Below are positions 24,717 through 30,288 of a DNA stretch of 64,000 bases, piece by piece. This stretch comes from a virus, in the IMG/VR virus record IMGVR_UViG_3300047994_000617, positions 62,001-126,000 of that record. One strand, 5' to 3'. Under the pieces are notes generated by a model. That model searched no databases. It was not told the DNA's origin and was given only the letters and a program-made list of their open reading frames with translations. The stretch's first letter is position 1. Each line of letters begins with the position of its first letter. The position numbers were made by a program, and so were the translations under genes.

Positions 24717-24785
24717 TCACCACGACCCCTCCAACCGCACGCTCCCCGCCCCGATCCCCACCCTTGGTCGCCCCGGCGCCGGATC
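24717..24785 (-). pseudogene. C-terminal remnant of a PEGA-like protein
   Basis: The last 22 codons before the stop read DPAPGRPRVGIGAG then SVRLEGSW, almost identical to the C-terminus of the intact protein at 25113 (DPAPTRPRVGIGAG, NVRVEGSW). Upstream the similarity stops, so this is the 3' end of a deleted duplicate, indicating that the secreted protein was once present twice in tandem. Confidence 0.7.
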
Positions 24786-24817
24786 CCGGCGCCATGCTCT
24801 CGGAGAAGGCGTGCCCA

Positions 24818-25066
24818 TCAGACCGATCCCTCCTCGTCCTCGTGTCCGGGCTCTCGGGTCGTGCCTACGACGGTCAGCTTGCCGTCGCCCATGAGGCACC
24901 AGATGAACCCGGCGGAGACATCTTCCGGCGGGAGCGGGGCGAGCGCGTTGACCTCGACCATGAGCGCGTCCATCTCCGCGACGAGCGCGCTCGTCCGGGC
25001 CTCGATGGCTTCGAGGCGCGCGGCCTTCGCCGGGTCCGACGGCCAGTGGTGACGGGGCTTGACCAT
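24818..25066 (-). CDS. Small acidic protein, unknown
   Basis: 82 aa. A helical first half (ARLEAIEARTSALVAEMDAL, probable coiled coil) is followed by a short hydrophobic strand (FIWCLMGDGKLTVVG) and an acidic tail. It lies between the PEGA-like gene and the PEGA remnant in operon B. It is plausible as an element gene by codon use and spacing. No family is recognised. Confidence 0.5.
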   Translation of the reverse strand: MVKPRHHWPSDPAKAARLEAIEARTSALVAEMDALMVEVNALAPLPPEDVSAGFIWCLMGDGKLTVVGTTREPGHEDEEGSV

Positions 25067-25112
25067 CAGCGCACCTCGCGGTCAGGGGCCCGCCCCGGCG
25101 CTTTGGGCTTCG

Positions 25113-26549
25113 TCACCACGATCCCTCCACCCTCACGTTCCCGGCCCCGATCCCCACCCTCGGCCTCGTCGGCGCCGGATCTCGAAGCCCCAGCCACAAG
25201 GCTCCCCCCGCCACGCCAGCCGCCCCCGCGATCAGGGTGACCGTGGTGGCCGCCCCCGTCGCGCCCCCGAGGCTTGCCGCGTTCCGCGCGGCCTGGGAGC
25301 ACGTCATCGTGAACCCGTCGCACCCGCCCTTGTTGACGTTCGATTCGTGGAGGGTGATGCCCCCCAAGACCGCCGCGGCGGCCAGGGAGGCCACCCCGAT
25401 CCCCCCGACCACCCAGGGGCCGACGCTGGTCCGCCCCTCGCCTGGCAAGGGCCCCCTGGGCGCCACGGGGCCCACCGCGGAGGGGAGCGCGCCCGACGCC
25501 GCCACGGGCCCAGCGGGCGCCACCACCGGCGGAGCCTCGGCGCCCACCACTACCGGCTTCGTCTTCCCCTCGACGAGCTGGACCTCCAGCGTCCACGGGG
25601 CATGCCCGGGCGCCCTCACCACCAGCGTGTGGACGCCCGGATCGAACGGGAGCGCGATCCCCCAGGTCCCCGAGGCGCCAACTGTGGAGCTGCCCTCGGT
25701 CACCACCAGCTCCGCTGGCGCCCCGGGGGCGAGCTGGAGCTCCAGCCGCGGGAGGCGGGCCGCCACGGCGTCGATCCGCGCCTGGACCTTGGCGATCCGA
25801 GGATCGCCCGGGAGGAGCTTCTTCAACGCCGACCTGTAGGCTTCCCAGGCCGCAGCGACCCGGCCCCGCCGCTCCTCGCAATCGCCGAGGTTGGCCCGGG
25901 CGCCGGCGGCGGCCTCAAGCTGGTCCGAGGCCCGGAACCGGGCGCAGGCTGTCGGCAGGTCGCCGGCGGTCAGCGCGGTCCTGCCTTGCTCGTAGAGCTC
26001 CAGGGCAGCGGCGGAAGAGGGCTGGTCCTGGGGCGGCTGGGCCTGGGCGAGGGAGGGGGAGAGGCCGAGGAGCAGGAAGAGCGCGAGGAGCAGCGGAGCC
26101 CAGAGGTCCGAGATCCCCAGCACGGCGGCGCTCTTGGCGAACGCGGCCTTGCGCTTCTCGTTCAGCCCGTCCTTCGCCGTCGAGACCAGGCAGTCTCCGA
26201 TCCGGCCCCAGCGCCATCCCCACGAGAGCGGGGTCCCGAACGCAGACGGGTTCCGCTCGCTCGCGAAGTGCCCCCACGGGTTCGTGCGGTCGTGGCCGCA
26301 CACGATGAGCCGCGCGAGGAGCGCGCCGCGGGGCTCTCGCGCCGCGCGGGCGGCGAGCCTCGCGACCCACACCGGCGGCACGTAGCTGAACGCCTCCTTG
26401 GAATGAAGAGTACGGGCCTTCCGGACGTCTTCGTCTGTCGGGTCGAAGGCCGGGCACGGCTCCCCGGCGTACGAACCGTGCTCGGCCCATCCATCGGAGC
26501 GCGCGGTGCGCGGATCCTCGGCCTGAACTTCGCGGGTCTCGGTGCTCAT
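25113..26549 (-). CDS. Fusion: element-type N-terminus + myxobacterial PEGA-like secreted protein
   Basis: 478 aa, start overlapping the upstream stop (ATGA). Residues 1 to about 148 are a soluble, Trp-rich domain of unknown type (VCGHDRTNPWGHFASERNPS, WGWRWGRIGDC). Only then comes a typical signal peptide (LLLALFLLLGLSPSLAQAQ, about 150-170). It is followed by a tetratricopeptide-like helix pair, a PEGA-like domain (LRLELQLAPGAPAELVV-type strands, GVHTLVVRAPGHAPW) and two C-terminal membrane segments. The second part is a standard myxobacterial secreted protein. A signal peptide in the middle of a protein makes no sense for export, so this looks like an in-frame fusion of two genes, or the downstream part uses an internal start. 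Confidence 0.75.
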   Translation of the reverse strand: MSTETREVQAEDPRTARSDGWAEHGSYAGEPCPAFDPTDEDVRKARTLHSKEAFSYVPPVWVARLAARAAREPRGALLARLIVCGHDRTNPWGHFASERNPSAFGTPLSWGWRWGRIGDCLVSTAKDGLNEKRKAAFAKSAAVLGISDLWAPLLLALFLLLGLSPSLAQAQPPQDQPSSAAALELYEQGRTALTAGDLPTACARFRASDQLEAAAGARANLGDCEERRGRVAAAWEAYRSALKKLLPGDPRIAKVQARIDAVAARLPRLELQLAPGAPAELVVTEGSSTVGASGTWGIALPFDPGVHTLVVRAPGHAPWTLEVQLVEGKTKPVVVGAEAPPVVAPAGPVAASGALPSAVGPVAPRGPLPGEGRTSVGPWVVGGIGVASLAAAAVLGGITLHESNVNKGGCDGFTMTCSQAARNAASLGGATGAATTVTLIAGAAGVAGGALWLGLRDPAPTRPRVGIGAGNVRVEGSW

Positions 26550-27151
26550 GATGCAGACGCTCCCATGGGCGCTGGCGTGGCGGCGAAGTCGCGCACCTCA
26601 ACGTCGCGCTGCGCCTCCAGCGCGGCGGCGCACTCGGGGGCGCGTCCGCTCACCGCCAGCGCGCTGGCGAGAGCATCCGCGAGCGCCTCTGCGCCGCGGG
26701 CAACGATCGCCCGAGCGCGGCCTTGATAGACCCAGCTATCCCGATCCCACGTATGCGGTCGCGCAAGCCACTGCGCGGCACGGTTGATGTACAGAGGTTC
26801 GTAGCAAGTAAAGCCGGGTCCCGAACTCGGCCGACGGAACCAGAGTCCGTCGAGGTCTCGGAGGGCTACGATCGCCGAGGGGAATTTGGGCGGCGTCTCA
26901 AGGTCGTACGCGAGGATCAGATCCTCACGCGCAAGGAGCGCCTCGTAGGCCCACCCACCCAGAGAAATGGCGTGCGTCGGGCCGCGAAGCACGGTCGTGA
27001 CAGGCCGCGCGCACGACGCGGCGAAGTCCTCGACGCGCCACGAGACTGAGTTCCACGTCGGACCCTCCTCGCGGACGAACGCTGCCTCTGCGGTCGTCGC
27101 CGCGGCCTTGAAGTCGAAGCCATCGACCCATCGGTTCTTGTGCAGGTACAT
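26546..27151 (-). CDS. Unrecognised 201-aa protein
   Basis: 201 aa from an ATG at 27151; the longer frame upstream overlaps the previous gene's leader and is less likely. The N-terminal half is rich in aromatic residues (MYLHKNRWVDGFDF, TWNSVSW, LWFRRPSSGPGF). The C-terminal 60 residues (ARAIVARGAEALADALASAL, ECAAALEAQRDVEVRDFA) resemble the ending of the protein at 27234 (TAALDAKRDDEVRALA). The two may therefore share a C-terminal helical domain. It is coupled to the PEGA-fusion gene by ATGA. No function is assigned. Confidence 0.6.
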   Translation of the reverse strand: MYLHKNRWVDGFDFKAAATTAEAAFVREEGPTWNSVSWRVEDFAASCARPVTTVLRGPTHAISLGGWAYEALLAREDLILAYDLETPPKFPSAIVALRDLDGLWFRRPSSGPGFTCYEPLYINRAAQWLARPHTWDRDSWVYQGRARAIVARGAEALADALASALAVSGRAPECAAALEAQRDVEVRDFAATPAPMGASAS

Positions 27152-27233
27152 GATCCGGTGCCTCCCTACAGGTTGCGCTCCCGGGTCGAGCGACCCGCGA
27201 GCAGTTCGGCTGCCGCGCGCTCCGCCGCAGTGC

Positions 27234-27779
27234 TCACGCCGCGCCGCCCGCCAGAGAGGCCGCGAGCGCGCGCACCTCATCGTCGCGCTTCGCATCGAGC
27301 GCAGCGGTGCGCGACATCATGCCGCCCACCTCCGCGACCCACCCCTCGGGGTGGGCCGTGCCGCGGCGGTTGGCGTCGCCGAGCGCTGCCGCCCGGGTCA
27401 GCCCCTCGTAGGCGAAACTCGGGCGCCAGAGCGTCGCCGCCGCGATCTCGAACGGCGTCAGCCCCTCCTCCGGATTGGGCCCCGTGGTGGAGACCGCCGC
27501 CCCGTCCCACTCGTCGAGGTCCTTCGCCTCGGCCTTGTATACGGCCACGATCGCGATGGCGTAGAGCCGCGCCTTGCGCGATCGTGCTCCGATGTAGCGC
27601 CAGGGCTCCATGGTCCCGGGCGCCTTCCCCTCGGCCAGGAGCACCTCGGGGTCGAGCGGTCGCGTGGTCCCGACGCGGTAGTGCAACGAATCAAGTTCGT
27701 CCCAGATTTGCTGGCGCTCGCTCCGAGGGAGCCGCGCCGCCGCCATCTCGCCCATGCCGCGCCCGCTAAAATCTTGCAT
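27234..27779 (-). CDS. Unrecognised 181-aa protein
   Basis: 181 aa. The ATG at 27779 is preceded by a perfect TAGGAGG at optimal spacing, which decides the start. An in-frame ATG at 27851 abuts the upstream stop and would add 24 residues, but has no such site. The protein is helical with LERQQIW-like and GARSRKARLYAIAIVAVYKA segments. The ending TAALDAKRDDEVRALAASL is similar to that of its downstream neighbour. Its leader contains a 29-bp inverted-repeat sequence also found before an internal start in the upstream gene. Function is unknown. Confidence 0.58.
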   Translation of the reverse strand: MQDFSGRGMGEMAAARLPRSERQQIWDELDSLHYRVGTTRPLDPEVLLAEGKAPGTMEPWRYIGARSRKARLYAIAIVAVYKAEAKDLDEWDGAAVSTTGPNPEEGLTPFEIAAATLWRPSFAYEGLTRAAALGDANRRGTAHPEGWVAEVGGMMSRTAALDAKRDDEVRALAASLAGGAA

Positions 27780-27801
27780 CGAGAGCCTCCTAACGCCGCG
27801 A

Positions 27802-27830
27802 GCCGCCCCCAGCGTGACCTGGGTGGCGGC
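27802..27830 (-). repeat. 29-bp palindromic repeat, copy 1
   Basis: Identical over 29 bp to 28228-28256. The sequence is a near-perfect dyad (GCCGCC...CTGGG...GGCGGC) that would fold into a strong hairpin. On the minus strand it is followed within 9-22 bp by GGAGG and a start codon at both locations. Confidence 0.75.
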
Positions 27831-27851
27831 TTGTACTCGCGGCGTTGCCAT

Positions 27852-28580
27852 CTACCCCGCGGGCGCCGTCGAGACGGCCGAGGCGGCAAGCGCGGCCGCA
27901 ACGACCGACCAGGGGATCTCGCGCCGCACGATGCTGGCTGCAACGAGGGCCTCGTCGTCGGTTAGTTCATGTTGAAAATGGTTGTACCCGAAGGCGGGAC
28001 CGACGAAAGCACCGAGCGCCCGGATCGCCCGGAGTCGGTGCTCAAGGTCGACGTCCGCCTGATCCGCCGCCCATAGGAGCCAGTTCGGGCGGGGGCATTG
28101 TTCCCATGCCTCCTGCGGGCTCACGTCGCCGAGGCCCAGAAGCCAGGCTTTCCCGTTTGCGCAGAGGGTCTTCTTGGCGACACGGACGAGGGTCTCAAGG
28201 GCGTCCACGGGTCCTCCGACGCCGCAGGCCGCCCCCAGCGTGACCTGGGTGGCGGCGGTGCGCGCGGCGTTCCTTGCGTCATGCGGCGGGCTCTCGGGCG
28301 CGGTCGGGCCTGGGTTCGCCTCGTCCGTGATGACATCCGCGCGCGGACCGGCCTCGCCGGCCTCATCTTGGACGCTCCGCAGCAGATCAAAGCCGGCTTG
28401 TACGCGCCAGGCAGCGACACCCGGATCGGTCGGCCCCCTCCGCGCTCCGAACCGCTCCTCGGGCGCCGGGAAGTGCCCCACGTGGACGCGTCCCTTCTGG
28501 CCGCAGACGTTGCACGGGCGCTGGGGATCCTCGATGGTCATGTCGACCGAGGCGACCGCGACGCTGGCGCGAGCGCTCAC
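27852..28580 (-). CDS. Protein with N-terminal CxxC/H cluster, unknown
   Basis: 242 aa from a GTG that overlaps the preceding stop (GTGA); an ATG at 28541 is an alternative. Residues about 23-38 hold a possible zinc site (CNVCGQKGRVHVGHF). The C-terminal 118 residues (GKAWLLGLGDVSPQEAWEQC, AIRALGAFVGPAFGYNHFQ) follow the second copy of the 29-bp palindrome, a GGAGG and an in-frame GTG at 28208. They may therefore also be made as a separate protein. The ending is Ala-rich and hydrophobic (WSVVAAALAASAVS). No family is recognised. Confidence 0.55.
   Translation of the reverse strand: MSARASVAVASVDMTIEDPQRPCNVCGQKGRVHVGHFPAPEERFGARRGPTDPGVAAWRVQAGFDLLRSVQDEAGEAGPRADVITDEANPGPTAPESPPHDARNAARTAATQVTLGAACGVGGPVDALETLVRVAKKTLCANGKAWLLGLGDVSPQEAWEQCPRPNWLLWAADQADVDLEHRLRAIRALGAFVGPAFGYNHFQHELTDDEALVAASIVRREIPWSVVAAALAASAVSTAPAG
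28228..28256 (-). repeat. 29-bp palindromic repeat, copy 2
   Basis: The same 29 bp as 27802-27830, here inside an open frame where it encodes AATQVTLGAA. It lies 20 bp upstream of an in-frame GTG (28208) that has GGAGG at good spacing, so it may act as a leader hairpin for internal initiation. Confidence 0.75.
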
Positions 28581-28795
28581 GACGGCCCCCACGCTTCCCG
28601 CGCCTCCGCGTCCATCCGCTCCGCCAAGCCCCTCTCCGGGACCCCAGTGTCCAGGAGGGCGTACAGGGCCCGCGCCCGCTCGCGCTCGGGGCGCGGGTCG
28701 CAGCTCCCCCCGTGCTCGGGGTCGCCGAGCTCCCGCCCGATCGGGTTGCCGATCCGGCAGCGGGGAGAGCAGGGGCGGCGGGCGGTTACGTTCAC
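28577..28795 (-). CDS. Small Cys-containing protein, unknown
   Basis: 72 aa from a GTG overlapping the stop of the 55-aa gene (GTGA); its own stop overlaps the next GTG. Three Cys in the first half (CSPRC, SCDP) could form a small metal site. The second half is a charged helix. The chain of overlaps on both sides supports translation. Confidence 0.5.
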   Translation of the reverse strand: MNVTARRPCSPRCRIGNPIGRELGDPEHGGSCDPRPERERARALYALLDTGVPERGLAERMDAEAREAWGPS

Positions 28796-28959
28796 GCCCT
28801 GTAGCCCTCTCGGGCCCGTCGCCGCGCCTCCCGGTACTCCTCGGGCACCGGGAGGCCGATGGTTTCCTCGACGTCCCGCCGCTGCGCCTCCTGCTCCTCA
28901 CGCTGCCGGTTCTGATACTCGGGCGGGATCGTGTCGTCGATCGGGTCGTCGTAGCCCAT
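28792..28959 (-). CDS. 55-aa charged peptide, unknown
   Basis: Starts 3 bp after the stop of DUF6197 copy B. The product is acidic then basic and helical: MGYDDPIDDTIPPEY, EEQEAQRRDVEE, YREARRRAREGYRA. It is coupled to the next gene by GTGA. Small size and context suggest an accessory or regulatory peptide of operon B. Confidence 0.5.
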   Translation of the reverse strand: MGYDDPIDDTIPPEYQNRQREEQEAQRRDVEETIGLPVPEEYREARRRAREGYRA

Positions 28960-28962
28960 GGT

Positions 28963-29478
28963 CTACCTCACCCCCGCGCGCGAACGTACCACACCCGCAT
29001 CAGCCGAGAGCGGTCGCGGGGCGAGGGCGATGGAGTCGTCGAGCGCGGCGAGGACCTCGGCGTGGGTCCGCTCGGGGGCGTCGTTCCAGGTGGCGAGGGC
29101 CAGGAAGTCGTGCCCGGGATCGCTGCTGTTGTGGAGCCCGAGCGCGCGGGCCACAAGGTGGAGGGCCTGGTCCGTCGCCTGGTCGGTCCCGTGGGCGGCC
29201 GCGAGCGCCCCCCACACGTCCCAGCGGCTCGCGGCCTCGTCCCAGGGCGCGCAGCCGGCCCCGTGACCATCGACGCTGCTGTGGTCCCTGTCCCCGTGGA
29301 GCCAGCGCTGGGGGACGCCGAGCAGCTCTCGGGCGAAGCTCAGAACGGCCAACGGGTCACGCGTCTTGGGCTCGGACGGCGGCGGAGCGGGCTCCGTTGG
29401 GACGATGACGACGAGCGACGGTGCGGCGTCGTGGTTGGCGGACGCAGAACGAGCTACGTTGCGCGCAGCGCTGGACAT
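28963..29478 (-). CDS. DUF6197-like protein, copy B
   Basis: 171 aa from the ATG placed 5 bp after GGAGG, the same as in copy A. The core WLHGDRDHSSVDGHGAGCAP, WDVWGAL and NDAPERTHAEVLAALDDSI is clearly paralogous to copy A at 16723. The N-terminal 45 residues are Pro/Ala-rich and less conserved. It is the first gene of operon B and faces the RHH regulator at 29631 across a conserved promoter region. Function is unknown. Confidence 0.72.
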   Translation of the reverse strand: MSSAARNVARSASANHDAAPSLVVIVPTEPAPPPSEPKTRDPLAVLSFARELLGVPQRWLHGDRDHSSVDGHGAGCAPWDEAASRWDVWGALAAAHGTDQATDQALHLVARALGLHNSSDPGHDFLALATWNDAPERTHAEVLAALDDSIALAPRPLSADAGVVRSRAGVR

Positions 29479-29537
29479 GGGGAACCTCCATCTTCGGCGT
29501 GAGGGCTCCCGGGCGGCTGTTATCCGCACGGGAGCCC
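29477..29537 (-). promoter_or_regulatory. Conserved leader of DUF6197 gene, copy B
   Basis: Counterpart of 17174-17237. It contains a perfect inverted repeat, GGGCTCCC (29503-29510) and GGGAGCCC (29530-29537), separated by 19 bp that include the conserved cggctg and atccgc. In copy A one arm differs by a change that still allows G-U pairing. Confidence 0.6.
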
Positions 29538-29573
29538 GACTGTGGGTGCACAATAGCCAGCCTTGACTTTCTT

Positions 29574-29599
29574 GCAAGACGTAAATCGTAACGACTTGC
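29574..29599. promoter_or_regulatory. GCAAG-n16-CTTGC dyad, probable RHH operator/promoter, copy B
   Basis: Second copy of the dyad at 17279-17303 with the same TTGCAAGA arm and an AT-rich centre (GTAAATCGTAA). A consensus-like TTGACT (about 29563-29568) lies upstream and could be the -35 of the RHH gene promoter. Confidence 0.6.
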
Positions 29600-29630
29600 G
29601 GACGGTCTCCATTCCACCTAGGTTTGCGGC

Positions 29631-29921
29631 ATGGCGGTGCGCAGGGCGCCCAGGAAGAAGATGGGGCGGCCCCCGTCGGCGACGGAGAAGGTCGCCGTTC
29701 AGATCCGGCTCGAGCTGGACGAAGCGGAGGCACTTGAGGCGCTGGTAGAGCGTCGTCGCCGAGCCGCAGCAGATGTTGGCGCAACGGTGAGCGCTGCAGC
29801 GGTGCTGCGGGCCATCGTGCGCCATGCGCTCATCGCCGAGGGGCTACTCCCGACAACGCCCGGGGCCGATGCGTCGCCGCCAGCCACCTCGCCTCCCACC
29901 GGGAAACGCGTGCGCGGCTAA
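29631..29921 (+). CDS. Ribbon-helix-helix-like regulator, copy B
   Basis: 96 aa. A basic arm (RRAPRKKMGRPPSATEK) is followed by VQIRLELDEAEALEAL, a loop and LRAIVRHALIAEGLL, matching copy A at 17337. The arrangement is that of an MetJ/Arc-like DNA-binding protein with an N-terminal tail contacting the backbone. It probably binds the GCAAG/CTTGC dyads at both promoters. The identity of arms in the two operators suggests cross-regulation between operons A and B. Confidence 0.7.
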   Translation: MAVRRAPRKKMGRPPSATEKVAVQIRLELDEAEALEALVERRRRAAADVGATVSAAAVLRAIVRHALIAEGLLPTTPGADASPPATSPPTGKRVRG

Positions 29922-30000
29922 GGCCGCTGGGGGCCGGCGCTGCCCGACGTGCGCGTCGAGCAGCGCTCCCTCCCTCCGCTTCGCCGGGGCGAAGGCCCCT

Positions 30001-30098
30001 ACTTATCGGGTCGCGCCGCCGTAATAAGGCAAATCGGGTCACGCCGAGGCTCGGTTCGAGCCTTGTTGCCGCTCGGTGCTCGGGCGCACGCTGGACGC
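30001..30098 (+). promoter_or_regulatory. Duplicated 98-bp intergenic element, copy 2
   Basis: Aligns without gaps to 19546-19643: acttatcgggtcgcg, gtaataaggc, aatcgggtcacgccga, then ttgttgccg and gggcgcacgct. The TCGGGTC(A/G)CG decamer occurs twice, 28 bp apart, as in copy 1. It ends 25 bp before the ATG at 30124 and thus controls the histone-like protein and the long plus-strand block that follows. Confidence 0.68.
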
Positions 30099-30123
30099 TG
30101 GCCCGGCCCCGGGCGGAGCATCC

Positions 30124-30288
30124 ATGAGCGCCATCATCCAGCCCCCCAGTTCCACGCGGCGGCGCCAAGGCGTCCATGCGCGGTGGCGGGCGTTGCGGCT
30201 CGCGCTCTGGAACTCCCTCCGCCTCGAGGGCGGGCGGATCGTCATCGTCGTCCCCGGCGCGAGGCCGGTCCCCCGAGGTAGCGCATGA
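30124..30288 (+). CDS. Small basic protein, unknown
   Basis: 54 aa, strongly basic (STRRRQGVHARWRALRLALW) with a short hydrophobic strand (GGRIVIVVPGARPV). It is the first frame after copy 2 of the 98-bp element and is coupled to the next gene by ATGA. It may bind nucleic acid or act as a leader peptide for the downstream gene. Confidence 0.5.
   Translation: MSAIIQPPSSTRRRQGVHARWRALRLALWNSLRLEGGRIVIVVPGARPVPRGSA

Noticed and set aside
26546-29921. Classical toxin-antitoxin locus formed by RHH and DUF6197
   Set aside because: The genes are divergent rather than co-transcribed and DUF6197 shows no known toxin motif. The possibility is kept only as an experimental question.
19546-30098. RFALLRPRD / RFALLRRRD peptide readable on the minus strand of the duplicated 98-bp element, resembling the GFALL tag
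   Set aside because: It uses TTA and AAT-type codons that are rare here, has no start or domain around it, and the element's conservation fits a regulatory DNA better. I treat the likeness as coincidence.
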